Assembly (NCBI RefSeq): GCF_954871325.1
Contig: NC_088775.1
Location: 50,259,561 to 50,323,560 of the forward strand
Length of the DNA: 64,000 bases
Reading direction: 5' to 3'
Source of the DNA: Gordionus sp. m RMFG-2023
Lineage: Eukaryota > Nematomorpha > Gordioida > Chordodea > Parachordodidae
Below the pieces are notes generated by a model. That model was not told where the DNA came from. It worked only from the letters and a program-made list of their open reading frames with translations, and did no database searches. This document shows positions 30,001 through 38,350 of the stretch, piece by piece. The first letter of the stretch is position 1; each line of letters opens with the position of its first letter. The position numbers and the translations under genes are program-made.

Positions 30001-30437
30001 AAATTATAAAATAGAATTTACTGTTGTTGGTGAGGAAGATGGTTTAGCGATGGTGAAGGAGTTCTCTTTTCTTTGCTCAATGTGGTTTCGTTTTTGAAGA
30101 TGATGTTGTAAATTTGCTAGTAGTTTACCGTAAATAACCTGAAATAAAACGTGTAAATTGAAATTATAAAATAGAATTTACTGTTGTTGGTGAGGAAGAT
30201 GTTAGCGATGGTGAAGGAGTTCTCTTTTCTTTGCTCAATGTGGTTTCGTTTTTGAAGATGATGTTGTAAATTTGCTAGTAGTTTACCGTAAATAACCTGA
30301 AATAAAACGTGTAAATTGAAATTATAAAATAGAATTTACTGTTGTTGGTGAGGAAGATGGTTTAGCGATAGTGAAGAAGTTCTCTTTTCTTAGCTCAATG
30401 TGGTTTCGTTTTTGAAGATGATGTTGTAATTTCCTTG
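1..30437 (+). repeat. 160-bp satellite DNA array (about 190 monomers)
   Basis: The stretch consists of head-to-tail copies of one 160-bp unit; the motif gatgttgtaa recurs at 1, 161, 321 and 481, and so on to the end. Each unit has about one third G+C, contains the conserved blocks ctttgctcaatgtggtttcg and ggtgaggaagatggttta, and has stops in all frames, so it codes for nothing. Monomers fall into recognisable variants: gtaaatttgctag, gtaatttccttgctcg, gtaaattaactag, a roughly 20-bp-shorter form with gttggtgtagtgaag, and a 3-bp-deleted form gatgatgtaatttcc. The variants recur in a fixed order, giving a higher-order structure. The array begins before the window and ends abruptly at about 30437, where the sequence turns unique. 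The unit length is close to a nucleosome repeat, as for many centromeric or heterochromatic satellites, but no CENP-B-box-like motif was seen. Confidence 0.98.
814..30437 (+). repeat. Higher-order repeat organisation of the satellite
   Basis: The rare monomer variant carrying attaactag lies at 814, 3691, 8328, 12005, 15217, 18571, 22085, 23688, 25614 and 27217. The intervals are therefore 2877, 4637, 3677, 3212, 3354, 3514, 1603, 1926 and 1603 bp, or about 18, 29, 23, 20, 21, 22, 10, 12 and 10 monomers. Other private variants keep the same order relative to it: the short monomers at about 1695, 6333, 10013, 16577 and 20091, and the tttcttagctc variant at about 2524, 7162, 10838, 14050, 17404 and 20918. 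Copies are nearly identical, so the array was homogenised by recent block duplications rather than monomer by monomer. The last quarter (from about 22 kb) has shorter blocks. Confidence 0.85.
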
Positions 30438-30899
30438 CTTGGTTGTAGTGGGCCAAATTGAATTATAAAATCAATCATATTTTTAGTCATTCTACATTTA
30501 AAAAAATGAAATGGATCATTAGGATTTTTTCCTTATATAATGAAATAATATCTTCTTCATTTTTATATTGAGATAAAGGAGTTAATTTAGCTTTGTTTGG
30601 CAACTGTATAATTTAAAATGTATAGATAATTTAAACTGATTACTTCATCTGTATAAATTGACCCTAATTGGATAACAATATGATTATCTTTACCCTTTAA
30701 AGACATTATTAAATATTATTTAAATTATAAACCTCTTTATTTGTTGATAAATTTCTAGATATTTCTTCTGGGTTATCAAAAATAAAACTATTGGGTATAT
30801 TTTCCATTTGCTATTTTTTGAAGATAAATTTAATTAACATTCTACATACAAACTATTAAAACTTATAAATTTTAAAATATTACGTTTCATTCACATTTT
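30438..30899. other. Unique AT-rich flank of the satellite; weak coding-like remnant on the minus strand
   Basis: No gene can be supported here. On the minus strand a short open stretch begins with an ATG near 30806, followed by stop-interrupted reading. That reading contains a stretch like FHFFKCRM and, just at the satellite border, FIIQFGPLQP. The latter vaguely recalls the zinc-finger segment ahead of some hAT transposases (the pattern GP.QP), but it is too short and broken to call. The stretch lies between the satellite and a Helitron 5' end and so is probably the interior of that Helitron. Confidence 0.25.
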
Positions 30900-31410
30900 A
30901 AAAAAAATTATAGTTAAAAATTATAAAACCTGGGCTTCATTATCTAACAATGATACAATTTCTGCAGGGGGCATCTAAATGAAATTGCTATTAATTATAA
31001 ATATAGAAAATGATCTAGATTTATAAAAGAATCATATTTAAAAATTATAAAACCTGAGCTTCAACATCTAACAATGATATAATTTATGGATAGGGGGCAT
31101 CTAAATGGGATTGATATTAATTATAAATATAGAAAATGATCTTGATTTATTACAATAATCATATTTAAAATATATAACCTGGGCTTTATCATCTAACAGT
31201 GGTATAATTTATGGTAATTATAAATATAGAAAATGATCTTGATTAATAAAAGAATCATATTTAAAAATTATAAAACCTGGGCTTCATCATCTAACAATGG
31301 TATAATTTCTGGATAGGGGGCATCTAAATGAGATTGCTATTAATTATAAATATAGAAAATGATCTTGATTTATATAAGAATCATATTTGAAAATTATAAA
31401 ACCTGGGATG
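30900..31410. repeat. About 124-bp tandem repeat, nearly five units
   Basis: The motif cctgggcttcat or close variants recurs at about 30929, 31053, 31178, 31276 and 31402. The period is therefore about 124 bp, with one unit shortened to about 98 bp. Each unit also carries ggggcatctaaatg and tataaatatagaaaatgatc. The units are diverged, unlike the nearby 160-bp satellite. The block lies about 190 bp inside the Helitron 5' end at 31601, so it is most likely an internal tandem repeat of that element. Confidence 0.85.
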
Positions 31411-31451
31411 ATTTTTTTTGTAATGATATGGTAATAGAGTGATGTGGTATG

Positions 31452-31601
31452 GTTATGGAAGTGATTTGTGAATGAATGATTTAGTTTTCACGTTGATTAC
31501 CATTGATCAAATTTGCTATAATCATTTTGATGGCAAATAATATTTAAAAAAAAACTATTGGCTAAATTTGATTGACATTTTTTGAGGATTATATATATAG
31601 A
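31452..31601 (-). mobile_element. Helitron B, 5' terminal region
   Basis: On the minus strand the sequence starting at 31601 reads TCTATATATATAATCCTC. It is nearly identical for about 149 bp to the 5' end of Helitron C at 36140-36288. A 5' TC and an A as the preceding base (31602) fit the Helitron insertion rule (between A and T). The element would run leftwards through the 124-bp repeats and towards the satellite; its 3' end is not in the window unless the satellite has replaced it. No Rep or helicase coding is visible between here and the array. Confidence 0.8.
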
Positions 31602-31603
31602 TA

Positions 31604-31665
31604 CTAGTAGAAAGCCCGTCAAAAATGACGGGGAATGAGATTTTTATTCATTTTTTACGATAGAT
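31604..31665 (-). mobile_element. Helitron A, 3' terminus (hairpin plus CTAG)
   Basis: Read on the minus strand, the sequence has a perfect 7-bp hairpin (positions 31615-31621 with 31626-31632, loop of 4) followed after 7 bases by CTAG at 31607-31604 and then T. This is the standard Helitron 3' end. The first 55-60 bp match the end of Helitron C at 34225-34285. The body should extend rightwards on the minus strand, but I could not find its 5' TC end; it may lie anywhere up to about 32.8 kb or be lost. Confidence 0.8.
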
Positions 31666-32819
31666 GTCATGCCAGGTTCAATCACAATATTAGGAAGCAT
31701 CCAAGATCTTATAATTTAAAAAAAGTTTATCAAGCCCAGCTCAACCCTTAATAATTTGTAAGAGATATTCCCAAGTCAGGTGCAAGTTAATATTAATTTT
31801 GACGTTCCAAACCCAGTCCTACTCATAATAATTTTGAAAATTTTTTCCCGCCTCGGAGATAGTTAAATTTTTAATATCATCACATGAACAGGAAATATCT
31901 GATTTACCAATTAGTCTAATATGGAAAAAAAACATGTAAATTCCGTATTAAGGGAAACTTGGAAGGCCTGGGCAACCACTTATTAGAGAATCATGACAAA
32001 TAAAATAAAAATAACCGACTCTTATACTTTTTTGTAATATGATCAATTAAAAATATATCTACAAAATATGTTGTTTATTATATAAGGTTATTGTTGTTTT
32101 TCAGATAAATTTAATGTATGTCTTGCATTTCTGAAATTATTTGACAAATTTGATAAGGGATATATATTTTTTTATGTTAAGTAAAAAAAAATGCTGTCTA
32201 TTTAAATTACAAAAATGGCATTAAACACTAATGAAACTTATATGCAAATTATTTATATATTTTTTAAGATATTTTTTTTTATTGACATATAAATTTAGGA
32301 TAATTTTTTTAAAAATAATGAGGAATATTTATTATGTATTTGATAAAATTAATAACAAATCCTTGTTTACATTTTAATTTTTGATGGAAAAAGTGACAAA
32401 ATAAATCTGGGCGGTCGTCTGGAGAGGAAATAATTAATGTATAATTTTATATCATTTAGGTTGTAGATGAAAGTAATGACGGATTACCAAAGTAGTGTAT
32501 AAAACACAAAACGTCATGATAAAGATGATATGCCTATGAACGCAAAACTATATTTCTGTCAATGTCAGCATTGGTATCCCCCTCTAAAATAGAATCATGA
32601 ACGACAATGTTAACTAAACGATAAAACGGTCATAAGTATATAAAGGCCCTGACAGAACTACTGCATATTTTTCCATTAATAAAGATGATGAATTTGGCTG
32701 TACTGTACATTCAAGTTTGAATATTCCTCTAAATATTCTTGAAAGTTTCTCAGAGAATCGGATACAGTAATATTTATATTAACTCCTAGTGAAGTGAATG
32801 ATAGTACAGAATTAAATGT
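31666..32819. other. AT-rich stretch, no recognisable gene
   Basis: No long reading frame, RNA gene or known repeat is visible. The left part is probably the body of Helitron A, whose 3' end is at 31604. A TATA-like word followed by a GC-richer run occurs near 32636-32655, but without a downstream gene this cannot be called a promoter. Confidence 0.4.
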
Positions 32820-33365
32820 TTATAATTGTTAAAAAATAGGCGGAGGTGGCATAGGGATTGTGGTAGTGGTTATAGAAATATCATTTGGAGAAATGGGTGA
32901 AAATAAAATAAAAATAGATCATAAGATAAAAAAAACAAAATAAATCTCAAGATGAGTTCATTTCAAGCGTAGTTCTTTATTATTTTGTCTACCAGTAACT
33001 CTAAAAAGGGTAAGGCGTTTGTTTAATCGTCATTATTTTCTTTGCTTATCTTTAATAATAGATTCATCATGTTTTGTAGCAATGTGAGGGATTAAGCCTA
33101 GACAAATAAAGAAATCAGGCAAAAATATAAATAAACTATTGTTGAAATTAAACAAACATTAAAATATTGTAAAACCGGTAGATGGGTCAACATTTGATGC
33201 ATATTTCTAGTAGTTGGAGGGCTATCATCAAAAAAAATTTTTGGGGGACTTATCAAGCCTATTATGATATTTTAAAAGTTAAAAAATAACATGATGAATG
33301 TAATGTTATTAAGATTAAGGTTAAAAGGTAATTAAAAAATAAGATTGGGAAAAAAGAAGGTATAA
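32820..33365. repeat. Tandem segmental duplication, copy 1
   Basis: This about 545-bp segment recurs at 33494-34066 with high identity and small indels. Shared landmarks are ggtggcatagggattgtggt, aaaccggtagatgggtca and cttatcaagcctattatgat. The copies are direct repeats with a spacing of about 674 bp. Minus-strand translation gives scattered coding-like stretches, possibly from a LINE, but nothing that can be identified. Confidence 0.85.
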
Positions 33366-33493
33366 AATATTATATTATAAAAATAATAAAAATTAAATTA
33401 AAGGAATTGATAAGGTTTTGAGAAATAGTGGTTAATAGATAATAGAGATAGAAAGAAAATAATGAGATAATAAAATTTAGTGATAAATAAAAA

Positions 33494-34066
33494 TGTTTAT
33501 ATTTGTTAAAAAATAGGTGGAGGTGGCATAGGGATTGTGGTAGTGGTGATAGAAATATCATTTGGTGAACTGGGTGAAAATAAAATAAACATAGATATAA
33601 AACATAAGATAAAAAAAAACAAAATAAACCTTCAAATGAGTTCATTTCAAGCGTAGTTCTATATTATTTTGTTTACCAATAACTCTAGAACGGGTAAGGT
33701 GTTTGTTTAATCGTCATTATTTTCTTTGCTTATCTTTAATAATAGATTCATCATGTTTTATAGCAATGTGAGGGACGCCTAGACAAATAAAGAAATCAGG
33801 CAAAAATATGAATAAACTATTGTTGAAATTAAACAAACATTACAATAATGTAAAACCGGTAGATGGGTCAATATTAGATGCATGTTTCTAGTAGTTGGAG
33901 GGCTATCATCAAAAAATTTTTTGGGGGACTTATCAAGCCTATTATGATATTCTAAAAGTTAAAAAATAACATGATGAATGTAATGTTATTAAGATAAAGG
34001 TTAATTAATTGTAAGGTAATTAAAAAATAAGATTAAAAAAGGGGGAAAAAAGAAGGTATAAATTAA
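33494..34066. repeat. Tandem segmental duplication, copy 2
   Basis: This is the second copy of the segment at 32820-33365. It ends just where the LINE endonuclease remnant (minus strand, 34068-34224) begins, so the duplicated unit may derive from the downstream part of that LINE. The reading frame over 33370-33645 on the minus strand is a hydrophobic by-product of AT-richness and is not called as a gene. Confidence 0.85.
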
Positions 34067-34067
34067 A

Positions 34068-34224
34068 GGTACAAAGTTTGTTGTAAATTTTAAAATTGAA
34101 TCTTTTATGATGAATGATACCCCAATGTGATTATTAGAATGGTTGGAATTAAAGATTGTATAGCCTCTAAGTTTTATAATTATGTTATTATTAATTAAGG
34201 ATTCTTGAATCATTATTATATTAA
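34068..34224 (-). mobile_element. LINE endonuclease remnant, downstream part (interrupted by Helitron C)
   Basis: The minus strand reads NIIMIQESLINNNI and then GYTIFNSNHSNNHIGVSFII. This matches the early part of an apurinic-type LINE endonuclease, where a (D/N)I..IQE(T/S) motif is followed by a GG(V)-type strand. Its N-terminal half lies at 36289-36484, on the far side of the 2.06-kb Helitron C. Removing the Helitron restores one continuous frame, LELNDI followed by NIIMIQES. The RT part is not found downstream, so the LINE is a fragment. CR1- or Jockey-like affiliation is only a guess. Confidence 0.7.
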
Positions 34225-34253
34225 CTAGTTGATAACCCGTCAAAAATGACGGG
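34225..34253 (-). other. Helitron C 3' end: hairpin and CTAG
   Basis: The stem is formed by 34236-34242 and 34247-34253 with a 4-base loop; on the plus strand the word is cccgtcaaaaatgacggg. On the minus strand it is followed by seven bases and CTAG. The identical stem occurs at Helitron A (31615-31632). In Helitrons this structure is taken to signal the end of rolling-circle transposition. Confidence 0.88.
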
Positions 34254-34383
34254 GATGAGAATTTTATTCGTTCTTTTACGATAATTCTTTTTACCCTTCC
34301 CCCTCCTCCTTCAGGCCAATTCCAACCCATTAAGACTAAGAGTGATGAATTGTCTTTTTTATTCAATGATTGATGAATAATAT

Positions 34384-34755
34384 AAGTTCTCTTTTCTTTG
34401 CTCAATGTGGTTTCGTTTTTGAAGATGATGTTGTAATTTCCTTGCTCGTAGTTTGCCGTAAATAACCTGAAAAAAAACGTGTAAATTGAAATTATAAAAT
34501 AGAATTTACTGTTGTTGGTGAGGAAGATGGTTTAGCGATGGTAAAGAAGTTCTCTTTTCTTTGCTCAATGTGGTTTCGTTTTTGAAGATAATGTTGTAAT
34601 TTCCTTGCTCGTAGTTTGCCGTAAATAACCTGAAATAAAACGTGTAAATTGAAATTATAAAATAGAATTTACTGTTGTTGGTGAGGAAGATGGTTTAGCA
34701 ATGGTGAAGAAGTTCTCTTTTCTTTGCTCGAGGTGGTTTCGTTTTTGAAGATGAT
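34384..34755 (+). repeat. Detached 2.3-monomer satellite fragment inside Helitron C
   Basis: Blocks such as ctttgctcaatgtggtttcg recur at 160-bp spacing with only a few differences from the main array about 4 kb to the left. The orientation is the same as the array. The piece starts and ends inside the monomer and is bounded on both sides by Helitron sequence, so it is an internal tandem repeat of the element rather than an outlying piece of the array. Confidence 0.95.
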
Positions 34756-34824
34756 TTAAAGTTGGTGATTTGATGGTGAATAACAAAGTTGGTGACTTTT
34801 TTAAATTTCTTACAAATTATGAAT

Positions 34825-35250
34825 TTAAGATTTCATTATATACAATATTTTGTGTGAATGTTTTATCATTTTTAAAATTTTTCCTTGTAATTCTGATGTC
34901 AAAATCATAATTTTCATATTATTTTGAGATTTACATCTAGTAAGAGCCACATATAGTTGTCCATGGGCAAAGACGGGCTCAGGGAGGAATATGCCTACAT
35001 GATCAAAAGTTTGTCCTTGACTTTTATTTATTGTAATCACAAAAGCGGGAATTATAGGAAACTGTCATCTTTTTAAAGTAAATGGTAACTGAGAGTCACT
35101 AGGAGCTAGATCTATTCGTGGGAGAAAAACTCGAAATCTAACCTATCTCAAACCTTATAAAATGATGTAATTTATATTTTCAACTACTCATTAAAATCTG
35201 CACCAGGGGGAATTTTTAGCATAATAAATATATCATGTAAAAAATATCTA
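34825..35250 (-). pseudogene. Helitron helicase (PIF1-like) C-terminal remnant
   Basis: The minus strand reads ITINKSQGQTFDHVGIFLP followed by HGQLYVALTRC. These are the C-terminal superfamily-1 helicase motifs (KSQGQT and VALTR) of Helitron Rep-helicases and PIF1-like proteins. Just upstream, around 35045-35125, a broken stretch reads FLPRIDLAPSDSQLPFTLKR then a stop and QFPIIPAF, again as in Helitron helicases. The Walker-A part and the Rep domain are absent. The coding strand agrees with the element's orientation. Confidence 0.85.
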
Positions 35251-36050
35251 TCTTTCTTAGGTCAAATAGAATTTTAAAAAATTGCCTGCATTTTGCAAAA
35301 ATAAATTCAAAAAAAAAACAATAGATGAATAAAATAGCATAAATATATAGCTATCTCTAGGGGTGCATCGAAAGTACTATTTGGAAACTGAACCAATTCA
35401 ATATTGAAATTATTAAATTAATAATAGCTGATTACTGATCTATAGTCTGTAAACATTTTAGGTTTTAAATTTTAATACATATATCTACTCATCTCATATA
35501 CTTTTTAATAGTATAACATCTATAATTTAATTATACAATAACATAAGTCCTTTAAATATATTGTAATGATCATTTATAGTTTATTATAAAATATTTTTAA
35601 TGATAAATCACTTATTTATATAACATTAATCTATATACATAATAAGTAATATTTTATCGGATTGGATAAAATTTTTTATATAATTGGCAGATAATATTTT
35701 TAAAAAGACGAAATATCTGTTCAATCTGTTAAAGACATTGGTAGATCCCTAGATATTTCTATTTTATAAACATGTAATATCAAAAACAGGCCCTTGACAA
35801 CACTAATATCAGATCCAATCGACCTATAAAAATCAGTATAGCCAGAGGGATGTTTATAATAAAAAATCTTAAGGGTGGCATTAATTTGTACTCTGATTAA
35901 ATTGGTTTGAACAAATCTTGCTAAAATTTTGACCACCCAGACTGAACAATATTTTTATATAATTTCCTGTTGAGCCTGATATAATTTAATTTTAAGTTGC
36001 ATGTATTTTATATTTAAGAAAATATTTATCTTGAAAAAAATAATAATTAA
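35251..36050. other. Helitron C interior, no clear gene
   Basis: The stretch is AT-rich. A minus-strand open stretch at 35721-35936 has a protein-like composition (it contains IRVQINATLKIFYYKHPSGY) and may be part of a captured gene exon preceded by a splice-acceptor-like tttag near 35930. I do not recognise the family. Confidence 0.3.
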
Positions 36051-36054
36051 ATAT

Positions 36055-36140
36055 AATAGATTTACTTTTTGAGAAGTTAAGTTCATTTCCCCAGTATAGA
36101 TATACTTGAGTAATGTTTTAAATGCTTGATTTGGGGCATA
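36055..36140 (-). pseudogene. BTB-domain gene fragment captured in Helitron C
   Basis: The minus-strand frame contains APNQAFKTLLKYIYTGEMNL, which closely follows the pattern of BTB/POZ domains of the BTBD9/KLHL kind (AF..LLKYIYTG...L). It is followed by a GTAAAT that could be a splice donor. The fragment begins exactly where similarity between Helitrons B and C stops (about 36137-36140), as expected for host sequence captured by one copy. Only about 28 residues are present and no function is expected. Confidence 0.5.
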
Positions 36141-36288
36141 TGGAAGTGATTTGTGAATGAATAATTTAGTTTTCACATTGATTACCATTGATCAAATTTG
36201 CTATAATCATTTTGATTGGACAAATAATATTTAAAAGAAAACTATTGGCTAAATTTGATTGACATTTTTTGAGGATTATATATATAGA
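36140..36288 (-). mobile_element. Helitron C 5' terminal region
   Basis: This is the 149-bp conserved 5' region, nearly identical to 31452-31601. It begins TCTATATATA on the minus strand. This pair of copies defines the 5' boundary of the family. Confidence 0.85.
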
Positions 36289-36484
36289 TATCATTTAATT
36301 CAAGATGTTTTCTTAGAATGGAAATTTTGTTAAGAAGTCCAGGAATATTGTAAGAGTAAATTATTAGTTTTTTATTGAGTGACATATTTGAAGGTAAAGA
36401 AGAATAAAAAGGAATAAATTTTGGTAATTGAAGCAAAAGATAAAAAAGCAGACGATTTAATTTAAGGTTAAAAAATAACATCTT
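36289..36484 (-). mobile_element. LINE endonuclease remnant, N-terminal part
   Basis: The minus strand reads LIIYSYNIPGLLNKISILRKHLELNDI, a pattern typical of the start of a LINE endonuclease, where the Asn of the (W/Y)N(I/V)xGL motif is a metal-site residue. It ends at the Helitron C border and resumes at 34224. The sequence upstream (36485 rightwards) has stops in all frames, so the start of the ORF is lost or lies near here. Confidence 0.65.
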
Positions 36485-37164
36485 TAGTAAATGTTGTTCA
36501 AAAAAATTAATTAGTTGTAGGGTAAAGAAGATATTAGATTAAAAGAATTATGTAAAAAAATAAGAAAATTATATTAAATAAATTTATAATGTTATGAAAG
36601 AATTTTTTGTTAATAGGTAAAAGAAATAAAATGAAGAAGTTTATTGATAAAGAGATGAGATCTTTGAGAAAGGGGAAATAAAGAAAAGGTTTCATATAGG
36701 AATTGGAGATTAGAAATAGTTTAGGATAAGAATATACAAATATTTGAATATATTTGATTCTCTTCTTAATTTGGTTTATAGAAGATAATATACATGTATG
36801 TATAAAAAATTGTGATATTATTAAATAAGTTGAATATTTTGTAGAGAGCAAGTTTCATAAATGTGTGAGTGGTAGTAATGGGTGAATATTTATGAGAGTC
36901 TATAAAATAAAAAGATTAAATGAAATAAAATTATCTTGGAAGTTGAGGTATGAGGAGATAATAATTCTTGAATTATATTTTTTATTCATATTATTTATTT
37001 CATTCATATTCTGAATATTAATAGAAATTATTTTTAAAAAATCATTCAACATCATCCATTTTCCCACAGACGATTTTTCAATAAAAATAATATTCTAAAA
37101 TCTAAAAAAAATCGTATGAATAAAATAAAATAAAATCAACAAATAAAAAAAATAAAAATAAATA
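36485..37164. other. AT-rich stretch without a gene
   Basis: Only short, low-complexity reading frames rich in Ile, Leu, Phe and Lys codons occur. No motif, RNA gene or repeat was recognised. The open frames at 36534-36851 and 37095-37298 on the minus strand look like chance frames. Confidence 0.5.
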
Positions 37165-37262
37165 CGTAGCGATGACATGACGCCATGATGACGTAGCGAT
37201 GACATGACGTAACGATGACATGACGTAACGATGACATGACCGATGACGTAGTGAGGACATCG
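37165..37262. repeat. 16-bp tandem repeat (cgatgacatgacgtaa)
   Basis: Four to five imperfect copies of a 16-bp unit containing cgatgacatgac are present. The block is much richer in G+C than its surroundings. No function can be read from it. Confidence 0.85.
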
Positions 37263-37389
37263 GAAAATTATAAAATAGTTATATATGCTTTTTCCCAAAT
37301 ATGTATAAATTATTATAAATAGTTTTATAAAGAAATATCAACTTTTACATTCTTTCTTTCAAATTATTGTTTAAGATATATACATACTT

Positions 37390-37535
37390 TTTGGGGGGTC
37401 AGGGAGTGGGAAGGAGGACTAAGGGAGATATTTTTTATTTGCTTAAAATTATATTCACAAAAAGTGATAAATTTCTGAAGGGGGGGGGGGGGTAGAAATT
37501 TCTCCTTGCACCCCCCCTTGGCTACGCCTATGATA
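37390..37535. repeat. Poly-G/poly-C bounded repeat end
   Basis: A run of 13 G at 37480 is followed by a run of C and then ttggctacgcctatg. The word cataggcgtagcc next to a G run is, as far as I recall, common at the ends of dispersed repeats in many invertebrates. The family cannot be assigned and the other end was not found. Confidence 0.35.
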
Positions 37536-38243
37536 TACTCTGAGTGGTAAAATTTTAAACATGAATATTATCTGTATCTTTTGTCAATAAAATGAAAATG
37601 AAAATGAAAAAGATACAAGATTCTTTTCAGAATAAAGGATCTTAGACACAGATACTAGTATCTTATTAGAAAATGTCAAAAAAATACTGAATACAAGATA
37701 CAAGTATTCGCGGTACTGCTCAACTCTGAGAACAGATATATTATATAGAAAATATAACAATCCATAATAAAATTTAAAAAATATAAGATAATTTATATTT
37801 TTGATAAATTTAATTTATATTATAAAAACATTTTATTTATATTTTTAAAATATAATTGATGAGCTATAAAATAAAAATAAATTTTAGATGTCAATTCTCA
37901 AATTACGGTATCGTACCGCCTTTACTATTTTTTAGTTATAATTAGGTATTTTGTCGGCAAACTTTTCGCTAAATTTCGCTTAACCTTATAATTTGTATGC
38001 TCAAATAATAAGCTTAAAGTTTATATGCTCAAAGCTTAAAGTTTATTTATCTCAATTGGCACAGTATAAAAAAGAAGCTTTACTCTCTTAGGATAAAAAA
38101 AGATATAAAGTAAAATATGAATTATTATATAATGTTCTTTAAAGAAGTAACAAACTATTACAATTAGTTTCTAAATGATTTTGTCTAGTTTATCATGTGT
38201 ATTATTTGGTTAATCAGGCTCACCCTACCTTTTATGAATGATG
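37536..38243. other. AT-rich stretch, nothing recognised
   Basis: No gene, RNA or clear repeat is visible on either strand. Confidence 0.5.
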
Positions 38244-38350
38244 AAATTGTTTTACATCTGATATTTATAAAATTGTTTTGCAATTAATATTTATAAAATT
38301 GTTTTGCATTTAATATTTATAGAATTGTTTTGTATTTATTATTATAAAAT
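38244..38350. repeat. About 26-bp tandem repeat
   Basis: Four imperfect copies of a unit containing aaattgttttgcatttaata occur in a row, with point differences between copies. Confidence 0.75.

Larger units (their letters stand above)
34225..36288 (-). mobile_element. Helitron C, both ends present (2064 bp)
   Basis: On the minus strand the element starts with TCTATATATATAATCC at 36288 and ends with a perfect 7-bp hairpin and CTAG at 34225. The flanks are A at 36289 and T at 34224, the expected A|T insertion site with no target duplication. Its insertion splits a LINE endonuclease frame that reads through cleanly without it. In order from its 5' end it carries a 149-bp 5' region shared with Helitron B, a BTB-like gene fragment, AT-rich filler, a broken helicase C-terminus, 2.3 monomers of the 160-bp satellite and the 3' hairpin. 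No Rep domain is visible, so the copy is non-autonomous or a deletion derivative. Confidence 0.88.

Noticed and set aside
1-30437. CRISPR array
   Set aside because: The units are contiguous 160-bp satellite monomers without unique spacers, in a clearly eukaryotic context.
32636-32700. A Pol II promoter (TATA-like word with a GC-richer downstream patch)
   Set aside because: There is no downstream gene, and TATA-like words are everywhere in this base composition.
33370-33645. A 91-residue membrane protein on the minus strand
   Set aside because: The hydrophobicity follows from T-rich codons; the frame covers part of a non-coding duplicated repeat and is not kept in the other copy.
34001-34405. 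A 134-residue gene on the minus strand
   Set aside because: The frame runs from satellite sequence across the Helitron end into the LINE remnant; it is a chimera of unrelated elements.
36534-37298. Minus-strand open frames as genes
   Set aside because: Low-complexity Ile/Leu/Phe-rich chance frames; one runs through the 16-bp tandem repeat.
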